DNA of 64,000 bases from Prochilodus magdalenae (taxonomy: Eukaryota; Chordata; Actinopteri; Characiformes; Prochilodontidae), in assembly GCA_024036415.1 (NCBI GenBank), contig JAMWET010001067.1, positions 361,001 through 425,000 of the forward strand. Reading direction: 5' to 3'. Below the pieces are notes generated by a model. It worked only from the letters and a program-made list of their open reading frames with translations, ran no database searches and was not told the DNA's origin. A program made the position numbers and the translations under genes. This document shows positions 12,201 to 24,684 of the stretch, piece after piece. How positions within the stretch are numbered: position 1 is the stretch's first letter; each line of letters opens with the position of its first letter.

Positions 12201-15200
12201 TGGTCGAACTTTCTCCCGCATTTTGGTTTTCATAGTTTTAGCATCCTCCTACAGATTTAAAAGAGACAGTTGTTCTCCATGTGACCCATGATTGAGAAAA
12301 AAAATCGATGTGAAATGAACCAGTGACAGTGAGTCAGGAGAGGACAGTTAAGTACAGCCAAAAGGATGTTTTTATATTATTGGATTATCTATTTTTTTAT
12401 ATGTTTAATATAAGATTTAACATGTTCCATCAAAATAAATAGAGGTTTAGGATTAAACAGATGGTCATCTTAGCATTATGAAACATTTACCCAGACTAAA
12501 AAAAAACTTGGGAATGTGGTTTATAAGCACTGTATGATGAATTAAGTAGCTAAATCTGATTTAAAACTTAATATCTAATGATTGCATTACATTTTTCATC
12601 TGTAACCTAACAACAGCTATAGCTGCATCAACACCATCCTTTGAAGCATTTGACTTAATACGGCATTATACGGCAGGGGTTAACTCCCTGGTTCAGTCAG
12701 TTTTGGGTTTTTGAGACTGGAAAATGCTTTGGAAATGCATTGAAAATTTTGCTGTTCTGTTTTTTTCTTGGTGCTTAGGGTCAAGCAGGGTCAGGCTGGG
12801 ACAGGCTTACAATGAATGATACAATCCCATAAATTTATAATCAAAGTTAATAATACTTTCAGTAGGAACTAATGCATCACTTTACAAACATACTTATTAT
12901 ATCCTTAATATCTATCCATCCATCCATCCATCGTCAAATATGGCTTTTAAATTCATTTTCATTCACAGTGACAGCCGCACTAATAATTCCACAGACTGGA
13001 GCTTCCTTGCAAAAAGCTATGCACACAAGTAAATGTATGGCTCACCTTCTCCTGCAGAGCTTCCCTCATTTCTTGGATGCCGGTACGTTTAATAAACTCA
13101 GGCAATTCAAAGGGTGGCTTCTCAATGCCTCTCTTGCCCTGCAGGTACTTTCTCTTGAAGCACCAGTGGCGGGGCACAGGTACCGTGTTCCTGGTGGCCT
13201 TCAGGTGCACCAGCAGCTTGGGTTCCTGCGCTGTCACATCATGCATCTCCACCACATCTGGACGTGCCACCAGCTAAGGGGAAGATAAGGCACAGGTCAG
13301 GAGTGCTCTCAGCTCTAGATGTGTGCAACTGTAGAAAGTATGCGCCTATGTGGGTACGGAACCTGTTTGAGCTCTGCTACGGTCAGCCTGTTCATCCTTC
13401 TCAGCTTCTTCTTGGACAGCTTTGGCACATCTGGCTTAATCTCCTGTAGAAGTGATAAGAGAAGGGGTTACTCCACATAGTAGGGGTGTAAATATTTCAG
13501 CACAGTATCACAAAAGCGTTTAAATTTTACACTATTGCTGAAGCAGCCCCAGCACTTTCCGTGCATTTCTCTTCCTTTGTGGAAATTGTCTTTATCAAAA
13601 AGGCGGAACCTGCATTTTTCCTATCAGAGTAAAGCGGCGTCTAAAGCCTAAACAATTTGTAGATTTCTGTTAAGGGTTGTCATTAGTGCGGTCGTGTGGA
13701 ACCCTAATAAGAAGTAACACTTCCACACTAAAATATATAATTCTTAACTTCCGAGCTGCATTCAATATAAAGAAATTCACTCTTAAAATTATAGGGCAAA
13801 AAGAAACACTGGAGACATCCAAATGAAACCACAGCTCACCTCATCACTGTCGCTATCTTTCTTCTCCTCCAAAAATCCCTTCTTCCTGAGCAAGGTGGTT
13901 TCCTGCTTCTCTGCCTTTTCTGGCTCTTTCTCCTTCTCCTTTTTCACTTCGTCAGTCAGCTGTAAAAAGAAATGTGTTATATAGAATGCTAAGAAAGGCA
14001 AGCCCATCACAGATAGTATAGTTGAGCTCCTCCTCTAGTGATTAGATGCTTGATAAAAGAAATAAAGTATATTACATACATCCATTTCACAAAAATGCAA
14101 TGACCTATAGTGTTCAAATTCATAAAATTGCTGTTAGAGTGGAAAACCAAACAAACGTCCCTAGAGTAATTCATCTGTCAAGAGTTTGCATGCTCTTGTG
14201 AGGTACAGCTTAAAGTATGTATTCATGTTGTCTTGCAGTAATGAGCTGCAAATGTAACATTTCTCTTCTCTATATTTCTACCACACTTGAGACATACGCA
14301 TGAAAGAACATTTCACACCATTCTCCGAAACCCTACACCTTTTTGTCTCGACGCGACACCCACCTTGAAAGCTTCAAAGATTCTCTTGAAGAAAATGTAG
14401 TTAGGGTCATAGATCTCTGGCTCCTCCGTGACATATTCTATTTCCACCTCTGGCTCTTTTTCTTTCTCTGCCTCCTTCTTTCGCTGCTCCTCTTGCTTTT
14501 CTTGACTCTTCTTCTTCTTGTTCTTCTTCTTCCTGTTCCTACGCCTACGGTTTCTCTGCAGATTACAGTGTGACACCAAGGGGTTAGTTCTGAGGACACT
14601 GATGTTAAGCTCATATAAATGTGTTTTAAAAGGAACATTATGTTGGTAGTATACAGCAGTTAGATGGTAACAAATCTCACATCTTTTTTAGAGAGGCCAC
14701 TTTCGTCTTCATCGTCTGAATAGGCACGAGAAGAGTTCATGTCCATCTCTGTGCCATCATCCTCTTCATCTTCTAAAAATCGAAAACAACAATGTTGGCA
14801 CATACTCCAATGAAATAACATCTGGGATTGCTGCTAGTCTCAAATCTGACCTGTTGGGGCAATAGTGAGCTGCTCCTGTCTGATCTCCTTCAGCTGCAAG
14901 ATCTTCTCCAGGGCCTGTGGGATCTTTGGCCCAATGCCTACCTCGTCATTCGACCACATCTGGTTCAAACAACACAAACAGTCTATATATTGCAATATAT
15001 AAAACAACCCAATAGACTTATTCATATACATCCCTACATCTGAGATGCAGTAGAGCAGGTAAAGAAGAAAATATTTTTGTGAGTCCACACATCACAAAAC
15101 TGTCAAAGAAATGAGGAATCTCTATTCTTATTCATCACTGAACAGAGAGCAGTTAGACTATCTTTTCCTGAGACTTTCACCCAACCGAATTTCACCCCTT

Positions 15201-17438
15201 GCCCCCCCACACTTGGCCCTACACCATCCATTTTGACATTCACGTCTAGGGGTACGGTTGTCCTGATTGCTGTTGAGACGGATGGGTAGAACAGAGTGTT
15301 AGGGGTACATGGCCCTTCAAACGAATATTTTTAGAGGCACACTCCAAACGAGTGTTGTGAGAAAATTCCAAGAATGCCCGATGGCAAGATGGCTGCACAA
15401 AAGATCAAAGAGAACCATAAATGAGTATTGTCTCTGTTAAAAAGCCACTGTTTAGTAAGATAACCATCGTAATAACGCATAAATATCTCTGGCAATACGC
15501 TGATGTCTCAGCCAACCATAAAGGGCGCAGCAGGGGGAAGATTTCAACCACTTGCCCGTGTACCTCAGTTTCAAGGGGGAAGAGTTACACTCGAAAACAA
15601 GGGGTAGGGGTAAGAAATAAGAAATGGGATTGGGCCTCTCTCTTGTATTGGTGAAGAAAAAGACTTGGGTATACTTCAGATCATAGGGCAACTTGTGAGC
15701 AGTTTTACCTCTCTAGCATCTTCTCCAGGTGGCGGTGGCACTCTTTGCCTCTGATTGGCCTGTGAAATCATGGAGACACCCGGTGGTGGTGGGCCAGCTG
15801 TTGTCAAGGCTGCAAGACACAAGAGACATGCTAAGATGCAACTGAGGAAGAAAAAAAGTGACACCCAACAATAAAACCCACATGAAGCACAGATTCTATA
15901 CTGAACCCAGTATGTCACTCAGACACAGTCCAGATTTAAGGGCCTAAGAGTGAGCACTATTTGAAAAGAAGACATGGCATTTGACAAAGAGTATGATTAG
16001 TAAGCACACTGAGACTTGTGCCAGCTCAAAGGGAGGGGCAGGTGGTAGAAAAACCTCTGAAAAGTAGACTATGGGGTGAAATATATTGTTGGTGTTGTGA
16101 CAAACCCTGTCGCCATTTTTGTATTTCACACCACTTGAAAATTCACATTACATACACATTCAATGATCAACTAAAACTGATCAAAATTACTCTGAATAAA
16201 ATCGTTATATTAAGTTCTATTACAATAACTGTTTACCCCACCTACTATAATTTCTAATACCTTTATCTGTAAGACAAGTTGTTTTTCAGACAGCGATGGG
16301 CAAACTGTCTATCCACTTTCTGACTACCTTATAAAGAAAAATACAGGATAGTTTTCCTTAGAAATGTGTGGAAATTCACAACACATCTTCCTGTTGCTGA
16401 GTATCAGTCAACTCTTTTCAGTGAAACGCATAGCATTTATCTTTCTGTTCAACACACATACGGCTCTGTTGGAGAGAGTATTATATCTAAGGCCAGATGT
16501 CGTACTTTGGGAGGCATCACCTCTACACTAATTATGGAGGAGAACAGGTACTAACGTCTAAGTGGAGCAAGGGGAGGCAACAGGTTGAGACCAGGTCCTG
16601 GCTCTGGACCCCTTGTGCCTGGTGGTCCTCCCTGCTGAAGCTTGGCCAGCTCCTGCTGTCTCTCATGCTCCAGTAGCTGTGCAGCCTAAAGATGGAGGAC
16701 AGGCAAAGGTGAGTGACTGGAGCAAGCTCTACTGCTAAATGACACAGATGTCAAAATTTTTAGACACCACAACACTAATAAGAAACCATGCCCAGTGGCT
16801 GTGTTTTAGGCCCACTTCAGAATCCCTTACCCTCTTCTGCTGTTCAAGTAACTCCTGCTCCTTCATTTGCTCCTCCATGACTCTGTCACCCTGAAACACA
16901 AAACAAACAATTTAGCACCAACGTAGCTAGAAACACAGCAGGTGTTTGAGTTAAAAGATCTGAAATTAAATATTAATTAGATTAATTAACAGCTGGTCTG
17001 AGATCAAAAGTCTCCCAGACAATTACTGCCATGTCTGTTCCAGCGGTTAGGTTACCATGTAGCTGTCATTAAATTTAATAGAGTAACTGGAATGACAAAT
17101 TAGAACACATAGGATCACGTTAAATAGGAATTAAAGTTGACTATTGTCCTGCTTTAGCCTAAAAAGTACTACTGTACAATTTCTTAGATCATATAATGTG
17201 AACAGAATAATGATCCTTAATATTCCTTCCATCGTACCTGACTGGCCCTTTCATCAAGACCCAAGTGTATGCCAGGCGGAGGGGGCCCTCCAATCATTCC
17301 CATTGCTTGCAGCATGCCCGGAGGCAGAGGCATAGAAGGCATCGGTGGCATGGGCGGCAGACCTGGCATCTGACAGGACAGGGAAAAATGTTACTGCATG
17401 TTATGTCAGGGTGGAAATACATCTTCCTAACCTAACAC

Positions 17439-17516
<78 letters not shown>

Positions 17517-19400
17517 TAATTTTTTCTTCTGTACTTCAATGAAAATCTCACTTACTGGGGTCATGACCTTATCATCTCCACCCTGGATGTTTGGCTTACT
17601 CAAGATTATTCCAGTCTGAGAGGGGGGAAAGATGTACAAACTTAAATGCCTTTTACTTGCATTTATTAAAAACACACACAACAACTGGCTTATGTTAAAG
17701 GTAAATCAATGCTTCAAAAATTGAGACACCTTTAAGACTTTGTGTTTTGACATGAAACAAATGTTTTGTTCTACCTCTCTTTTTATATGCAGGTCTCTGC
17801 CACAAACGATTAAGTTTAGGTCAAACCATTTTCTAAAAACTATTTAGAATCACTCTCACACGCATCAGGAAAAGTACATGTAAATTTTGTAAGCTTGCCT
17901 TTAAAGGCCGTTAATAGAGCAATGCGTAAGATAAAGCACCATGTCAAATTCATACTCCAAACAACAGGGGGTAACATCACCAGAAAGTGGTGGTGTTCAC
18001 TCCATCATGAGGCAAAAAAAAAATAAAAATAAAAATAAATATTCGATCCTAAAGCAAAGCTATAACAGCTTTGTACTTGGCCACATTTCCTCCAAATTGT
18101 TAAGAGCATCTCAAGCTGTGGAAAGCAGCATAAATGCTAACTCTTGTTTTATCTCCATTGATATGACATCATTAGTTTGCTAAATAAGGTATGGCAGCAG
18201 CGATATCCAACACTTGCCAAGACCTTCAACAAACATGTGTTTACACATGCCTTTCTTAATGGTATAACTGGGAGCAGAAGCTTCAACATGACTGAGAATA
18301 TGATTTACAATATGCTCTTAGGACTCTCGTGCTGGACTGATTTGACTCAACACTACAATAACTTACCATCACTTCGAGGCACCAAGAGGTCTTTATGAGA
18401 CTATAGGCTGGGACTAGATATTCAGCAAGCTTACTTTAGTAAATCTGTGTGACGTGAATTACGTGACAAAGCTGTTATTACTTAACGTTCTGTTGATCAT
18501 TTTAGTTCACTTTTAAATGTTTAAAACTAAGAGTTTTACATACTGCTCCTTTAAACACTTGTCTAGTTCCAATCACTACCTTATTTAACTGCACTGATTC
18601 TGTAAGTGTCTCTAAGATCGTACAAACCTGTTTGAATGGCCTTATTTACATTGTAATCGGCTGTTAATACAGAAAGTCTGAAAAATCGGTGGCTGTCACT
18701 TTAAGTGGTGTTTGAATTGGCTTACCTGCATCATGTAAGTCTTTAACCGGTCTATTAACTCCTCTCTCGGGCCTATGAGGAGGAAAACAAAACACACCAC
18801 ACTATTAACCACACATACAAGTGAACAGCGGTGCTGAAGGAGGAGAAACTGTTATTCTGCAACGTGACACATCTGTGTATGTTTTTAACCTCGACATACA
18901 ACAACAGATGTAACTTACTGAGAGTAGAGTGCGCAGCACTAGCACAGGTAACGTTAGCTAACCTAGCTAACTCCGCCACGGCGCGGCCACAGGAACTTTA
19001 TTCATTCTTTACAACATTAGCTCATCACTATACGTGAAGCCACAACCCAAACAGTCTGATACACAGACTAGGGGAAATTGGTAGCAAAGATATTTTGCAA
19101 CTGCACAGCAAATTAGAAAAACTGTTCGGAGAATTGCGCGTTTAAAGCTAAAGACGTGAGCAGCACTTAGCGGCCTGGCTAGCATGCTTGCTAACGGCTT
19201 TCTATTAGCTTAGCTTAGCTAACCACAGCGGACACGCTCCGGTGTTTTGCTACACAGACCCGGTTATACTCACCCATAACTGGCGCCCCGATCTCCGCCA
19301 GTTTGGCTTGTAGCTCTGCAGGGCTCCATGTATTCAATGCAGCCACCGAGGCGCCCAAATCCGGGCTAGTTTCGGCTCCCGGTGGTCCGTCGGTGGACAT
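6285..19400 (-). CDS. sf3b2: Splicing factor 3b subunit 2 (SF3b145/SAP145), complete gene
   Basis: This is a core subunit of SF3b in the U2 snRNP. In known biology it binds SF3B4, contacts pre-mRNA near the branch site and is also part of the U11/U12 particle. The 22 coding exons join to 852 codons plus stop (human about 895 aa). Visible parts: SAP motif at residues 25-58 (WSPAELQAKLAEIGAP ... EELIDRLKTY); proline/methionine-rich stretch 79-125; basic KKK/RRR-rich segment near 287-310; DUF382-like core about 400-540 (LVARPDVVEMHDVTAQEPKL); PSP proline-rich motif about 565-620 (PPPWLIAMQRYGPPPSYP, FGYHAGGWGKP); acidic patch near 660-675; C-terminus KKYKEFKF. The start is the only ATG near the SAP exon; the codon two before it is GTG. 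No break is seen. The proline-rich N-terminal region appears shorter than in mammals. Confidence 0.97.
7555..8110 (+). mobile_element. Tc1/mariner-like transposase relic in an sf3b2 intron
   Basis: Plus-strand conceptual translation includes VKHGGGNAMVWGCF, the hallmark central motif of fish Tc1-like transposases, surrounded by recognisable but stop-ridden transposase sequence. It lies antisense inside the 1.2-kb intron before the penultimate sf3b2 exon. It is dead, and I see no intact terminal repeats. Confidence 0.7.
17444..17512. repeat. (TA)n microsatellite in sf3b2 intron 3
   Basis: About 69 bp of pure TA within an intron of only 186 bp (17370-17555), so more than a third of the intron is this repeat. 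Confidence 0.95.
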
Positions 19401-19640
19401 TTTCACACAACCGCGTTCAACAGCAACGCCGCAAACAGGACGAAGCGGAAACTGCGCATGCGCGTTCGAATAAAGCCTGTCGGGTCGCTACAGTGTTTCT
19501 GCGATCTGTGCATCATGCGCACGCTTGCTATGTGGTTGGGATTATTTGTAGATCAGCGCAGCGTTGACGCCGAACGCGTTAGGAAAAGGCTGTGTTCACG
19601 TTGGCGGACTTGCCATCTCCACACTCGTACACTTAGCTAG
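19401..19640 (-). promoter_or_regulatory. sf3b2: sf3b2 promoter region with NRF1-type site
   Basis: Directly upstream of the sf3b2 start the DNA becomes CpG-rich. A perfect NRF1-consensus palindrome, TGCGCATGCGCG, lies at 19453-19464, about 55 bases before the ATG, and a related catgcgcacg lies near 19514. GCGGAA (ETS-like) is next to the first. No TATA box is seen. This is typical of a constitutive housekeeping promoter. The exact transcription start cannot be read. Confidence 0.65.
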
Positions 19641-19649
19641 TACCTTCTA

Positions 19650-21899
19650 GTTAAACTCTAGGTAGCAAGTGCGAATCTGGCTAATGTGCACCAGCAGGTA
19701 GAAATGGGCGATAACCACCGATTTTCCATTGGTGCAAATACCAGATAATACCAAGGCTAATATCCTGGTACCAGTACTGATATATTACAATATGGGATTT
19801 TCGACAACAAATGGTAAATGTAAATACAACAACAGAATACAACCGAAAATCTGACATTAATATAAAACAAAGCTTCATAAATCAGAGTTCTCTCTGTACT
19901 TACTATTAAATATTGTAACTGAATTCAGTTTTCTAAAATATTCAAACTATATGTGCAGTTAAACTAGTACTTTACATGTGAATTGATAATTTGGTATATA
20001 ATAAATGCATATTCATTAGACTGCTGCTGCTGCCTGGTTTAGTGGTAGTGTAGGCCACGTGTACCATGCTATTGTACAAGTGCCATATTAAATCTTTTAG
20101 GACTTTTGCTCATTAATCTTTTGAATCTACCAGATAAAATGTACCTGCCAGCTTTGTTCAGGAGCAGAGGAAGAAGGGGAGAGGAAAAGTAGTTGCTATT
20201 TTACACCTTAAGTTACAGCAGCATTTAGCTTTTTTATTTCCATTGAGAGACAGGATACACATCCATCACCGGTAGACAAAGGATATCAGTATTACCGCAC
20301 TAGAATTGATTCTTAAAAGTACAAACAAATAAAAACACAAATCCCTTTAACCCTTTCAGACAGAGACATTATGGCCAACTCCTACACTTATTAGTCTCAA
20401 ACAGCTCTACTAGCTCTCACTATTAAATTCCGTCATGTGGAATCACATTCATAACACTCCTTATACCCACTACTCCTTATTTTTCCAGTGTGGCCCCCAG
20501 GAGGATGGGGTCTCCTATTTGAACCTGTAAATGTCATTTGGCTTATTTACCATATTCTGGTTATCATGTATGGCTGTGTCTATTATGTATGGGGATGTCT
20601 ATATTTGTGCGGCAATTCAGTCATGAATGTTATGGGCCTTATTTGTACTCACCTTGCAGGGTTTTGGTCAAATCTGGGATGAGGACCCAGCAATGTATTG
20701 GACTAGAACAAACACAAGGACATGATAAACTGGTTGGGACATCAGAAATCTCAGGTGTATTCACTGCTTTAGTGTAACTGCTTGCAGTGCAGTTAAGGTT
20801 GGTGTTGTGTAGGGGGTTGTGTTTGTGCTCTTTAGGCTAACATTTAATAGAGAGAGCAGACTGAAATAGGCCCAAGGTTTTGAATGCTAGAGTCAACTCC
20901 ACTCTTGGTGCTATCTTTAAAATGTATTTAATATTTCCTCATTTTTTATGTTCCTGTAATGCTGAAATGAGTTATACAGTAACTTATTGTTATTGCTATT
21001 GTTGAACTCCTTCCTTCTACTCCATCAGATCAGATTACAGGAACTATGAAGGGTTTTTAGGTTTTTATAAATGTTATCCTAGTCATGCTGTGCTATATTA
21101 TCCACCAACTGAAATCAGGTATTAATTACACTGTATTAGAATAAGGCCCACTAGCACCAGAACGAGACCTTCCTGCCTTAAATCACATCACATGCTGTAC
21201 CAGTCAAACTGGATGTTGTTGGTTGTCCTAAAGACTCTATAGGCTCACACTCAACAGTTCCAGAAACAATACATATCCTGATACACCACATATACTCCTC
21301 ATGTATCACAGTATTATATTATTTCCATATCACCACCACTAATAGATATTTTACAACACAAACACAGTTTAAAAGCTCTAGTTCTTCCAGTTTAGTGACT
21401 ATTCATGATGCACAGACCAATAGAGTTCAAAACTGCTTACAAAAAAAAACCTATCAGCCTCTACTGCAGGTTAAGAAAGCTGTTTTAACTTTCTGTAAAG
21501 TTCAGTTTTGGAGGTGTTTAATGTGCCTGTATAATTCCTTATAGTTTGATGTCTTTATTTTTATTCTACAGCTAATAAACATAAGATAAACATAAGATAA
21601 ACATAAGGAGGCCTTCCATGAGTCGTCGTGTCTAAACTTTTGACTGGCAGTGTATGGCCATATGACTATGCATTAGTGCCGTTACGCCATAAGATGGCAG
21701 CATTTTACGGAATTGTTTGTTTGCAGTTTGCATCTCACATATACTGTATGTCATTATGATGGGAGCAGGAGAAGGGAACCGAGTGGTTCATTTCTAATGG
21801 GATTATTTATCGTTTCAGTGTGATATGGGATAAGACTGTATTGATAAAGCCCGGATCACCCCAGCACACACTGTCACAAACAAAGAACAAGACTGTTTG
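19650..21899. other. Intergenic spacer, no gene seen
   Basis: AT-rich sequence with short ORFs only. Two fragments look like transposon debris: a palindromic-looking piece near 19.70-19.80 kb, and text resembling a Tc1-type terminus (aacttttgactggcagtgta) ending near 21655. Neither is complete enough to call. Confidence 0.5.
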
Positions 21900-22151
21900 C
21901 ACGGCACTTTAACTTTAACCTGTATAATTGAACATCTCAGCTGTGTATTTATCCATCTATATTAATTTATCTATACTGAACATCTGTACTAAGCAACCTA
22001 GCTGTTACCTGAACATTAAACTGCTATTCTCCCACCGGCACTGTACACTTTATATACCTATACTGTTTACAACCACATTGCTCTACACACTGCACATATC
22101 TTACTGCACTGTTTACGCAGATTGTTTTTGTCTGTTTGTCTCTGCACTACA

Positions 22152-22238
<87 letters not shown>

Positions 22239-22343
22239 TTCTTATACTGCACTGGAGAAGGAGCCTGACTGTGTTTCGTTATACTGTACAACCCCGTATT
22301 GGTATAATGACAATAAAGTTGAATTGAATTGAATTGAATTGTA
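21900..22343 (+). mobile_element. LINE-type 3' tail with embedded (TA)n
   Basis: The segment ends in tgacaataaagttgaattg, followed by repeats of gaatt. Such short tandem tails next to an AATAAA-like signal are the usual 3' terminus of fish L2/CR1-type retrotransposons. A 76-bp TA microsatellite occupies 22157-22232. No reverse-transcriptase coding sequence remains. The left boundary is a guess. Confidence 0.55.
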
Positions 22344-22479
22344 GTAGCAGCAGTAATCATTGGTTAATGGTTCTGCTGTCTAACAGACTCAGTGAGCAGG
22401 TCTATTTTCTTCTTTCTACATTCACTATTGTATATGGACTGTAAAGTCTTATTGTCTGTTTATACTGCTACCTGGTGTT

Positions 22480-22620
22480 GACCAGAGTCTCCTGTAGAGT
22501 CTAATTCCTCTCAAGGTTTCTTCCTTTAGATTTCACTGTCGCTGTTGTCTTGCACATTAGGGTTATGCATCAGCTGCTTTGTGACAAGGCCCCTTCTAAA
22601 ATCACTATATAAATAGATCA
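22480..22620 (+). repeat. Fish interspersed repeat tail (LINE or SINE type)
   Basis: Contains ctaattcctctcaaggtttc and gctgctttgtgacaaggcc, ending in ctatataaatag. I recognise this wording as the 3' end of a common repeat in otophysan fish genomes. A weaker relative (gtcgctttgtgacatctg) lies near 28825 in capn1 intron 1. Family name not determined. Confidence 0.45.
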
Positions 22621-23219
22621 TGAATCTCGAGAATGGAGAAATGACGCTGCATCTTAAGTTCAGATAAAACTACTGTCCCGAAACTCTCTGTGACAGCAGA
22701 GTGCTACATAACACTGTGGGTTTTTTAATGCAGCCTATCCCAATATCCACACTGTGCTTTTGTGCTTTGTGGTTTTCAATTTGATTTAAATTCATTAAAT
22801 TAATTAATGCACTTATTAAAGGGGAACTCCACCAAGTTTTTCAAAGGTTCTACATAATTAAATGGTTGAGATCTGACAAAAGTCATGCAGGTTTAATGTA
22901 AAAACCTCAGTTCTCTCTCTCATAATGGTGGTGATAGGAACCAGATGTCCTCATAGAACGTTACATGAGTTAGTTATACATTGCCTAATGTGTGACTCAT
23001 CGTTTTATAATTTTTAGACTTTTTTTTAGACAAGATTTTGGTTTAAAATGTGTTTTAAAAATGTAATCTTTATCTCTTCCAATCTGCTCAGTTTCCTTTC
23101 TTACTTTAGGTATTTCTTCACACCCCCCAGGGCTGAGTGCAGCAGTCTGGATGTAGAGGCCGGTTAGGGCTTATAAAGTGCTATAATGTTATAAAGAGAA
23201 AGTGGGTACAGAGGGTGGA

Positions 23220-23830
23220 GTGATGTGTGAAGCTGTTACTAAGATAAATAAGAAATTAAAAATGCAGTACAGCAGAACAGGAAGTGAGAAAAGTGTCCCG
23301 AATGTGGACTGTAATGTGTGTTGTAGTGGTCAGCTGTTCATGAGTGTGATGGCATGAGGGAAGAAGTAACCTGGTTGTCTTGATCCTCATTTGGCTAAAG
23401 CCCAACAGGTGATCGACAGGGTGTGATGGATCAGTGAAGATCTTCTCTGCATGCTTCCTGGTTCTGGAAGTGTGCAGGTCCAGCAGAGTGGGTAGTTTCA
23501 CTCCAGTAATGATGCGCTGCTCTCTGTGAGTGTCATGTTTGGTGGCTGAGCTGCCCCACAGTGTGACGGATGTGCTGATAACAGATTCTACGGTGGCAGT
23601 GTAGCACTGTACCATCAGGTCCTGGGACAGGTTGGCGCAGGAGGAACATCCTCTGTTGGGCTTTCATGATGATGGAGCTGATGTTACAGTTCCACTTCAG
23701 GTCCTTGGTGATTGTCATACCCAGGAACTTGTAGGCCTCCACAGCCATGACAGTTCTGTCCAGGATGATGAATGCTGAAAGCGTTACAGGGCTTCTCCTG
23801 AAGTCCTCTGTCATTTTCACTGTTTTTGTT
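23220..23830 (-). mobile_element. Degenerate LINE reverse-transcriptase C-terminal fragment
   Basis: Minus-strand frames carry YKFLGMTITKDLKWNCNIS, KAQQRMFLLRQ and, after a frame shift, TLWGSSATKHDTHREQRII and DLHTSRTRKHAEKIFTDPSH. This is the conserved C-terminal end of the reverse-transcriptase protein of a common fish LINE (L2/Rex3-like). It is 5'-truncated and frameshifted near 23600-23630. It lies upstream of capn1, in opposite orientation. Confidence 0.75.
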
Positions 23831-24179
23831 AATATTGCACCCTGTCAGTTAGTGGGCATCACCATAGTGACTCCCTCCACCTGTTATGTCCTTTGCGTAC
23901 CCTCTATAGGCATTTTCACTTTTGGGAATTGAGACATACATAATAAATTCTGGAAAAGCACACGCACGAGCATAAAAATGTATTGATTAAAACATTGATG
24001 TGCCGGCTTAATAAATATTAATGCACAAGCTTTTAAATACCTATCCTCAAATATCCTTAATCTCTGCTTTTATGTTCACATGAAGAGTTGAAAGTATTGG
24101 CCATCTTTAAAGCCCATTATCTGAATAATAGTTGACTGAGTGCTCGTAGAGAATGAACCACCAGTCAATCAGAGGGTGA

Positions 24180-24335
24180 GGGAGGCGGGGCTACTGGCGG
24201 TGGCACAACTCTTCTCTGAGGTCGACAAATCTCTGGAAGGCTGTGCTGCACGGAAGCCAGATGGGACCGTAAAGAGACACTGAAATCTTTGATAAACAAA
24301 CCCTGAATTCACCTAAGCGCAAAGCAGGCTAACAG
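24180..24335 (+). promoter_or_regulatory. capn1: Probable capn1 promoter and noncoding exon 1
   Basis: A GC box (ggcggggc, about 24184-24191) is followed by non-coding sequence ending in a good donor, AACAG|GTAATT, with the exon end at 24335. The next exon, with a strong polypyrimidine acceptor (30975), carries 203 nt of 5' UTR before the ATG. Mammalian CAPN1 also begins with a noncoding exon. The transcription start is not visible, so the left edge is arbitrary. Confidence 0.45.
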
Positions 24336-24550
24336 GTAATTAGCTCGTCTTCTGTTATCCGCCCTTGTTTAAGCTTTCTGAGCAGCGTGTTTGTGTTGTT
24401 TGATAGTATAATCGCTAGCGAATTAGCCTAATCTAAAACCTAAGCTAAACTGGCGCTAATTTACCTGACAGTAGCTTTGCTATGTGTTGTTATTATATAT
24501 AGAGTAGATATTATTTCTTCTGTTTATCATATTTAGGCGAAATATGAGGT

Positions 24551-24684
24551 TTCATGTTCGCCAGATTCAGGCTCTGATTTTCCCGTTCCACCTTAAATGG
24601 TGCAGCAGTTACTGTCTGGCGCCTGACGCTCCAGAATGTAACTGCTGTACCCTTTAAGGTGGAACGGACAACTTCGAACATGAA
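24551..24684. repeat. Foldback (MITE-like) element in capn1 intron 1
   Basis: The outer arms are ttcatgttcg (24551-24560) and cgaacatgaa (24675-24684). Inner arms of about 28 bp lie at 24583-24612 and 24638-24667, and pair with few mismatches around a loop of about 25 bp. A shorter relative sits in intron 1 of the zinc-finger gene (56406-56478). Confidence 0.65.

Larger units (their letters stand above)
6285..19400 (-). other. sf3b2: sf3b2 exon map
   Basis: Coding exons in transcript order: 19274-19400, 18726-18772, 17556-17615, 17238-17369, 16831-16890, 16556-16685, 15709-15809, 14851-14959, 14681-14772, 14364-14555, 13840-13959, 13363-13443, 13046-13273, 12099-12248, 11872-11961, 11053-11160, 10653-10760, 9815-9957, 8927-9028, 8194-8293, 6768-6974, 6285-6356. 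They sum to 2559 nt, a multiple of three. Every intron is GT-AG. Donors after exons 8 (GTCAGA) and 12 (GTTCCG) are weak, but the protein match on both sides is continuous. The introns hold no second gene that I can see; the largest contain the Tc1 relic at 7.6-8.1 kb and AT-rich DNA. Confidence 0.9.

Noticed and set aside
15165..15640. Possible MITE with C-rich left and G-rich right ends in an sf3b2 intron
   Set aside because: The ends resemble inverted repeats only loosely, and I could not align them or find a target duplication.
19021..19027. C-box-like GTGATGA on the minus strand in sf3b2 intron 1, considered as a host-gene snoRNA
   Set aside because: No D box (CTGA) at a suitable distance downstream and no terminal stem.
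19400..19406. Start of sf3b2 two codons upstream
   Set aside because: The upstream codon is GTG, not ATG; the ATG at 19400-19398 is the natural start.
21560..21655. Tc1-type terminus (aacttttgactggcagtgta)
   Set aside because: No matching second end or transposase sequence was found nearby; mentioned only as debris.
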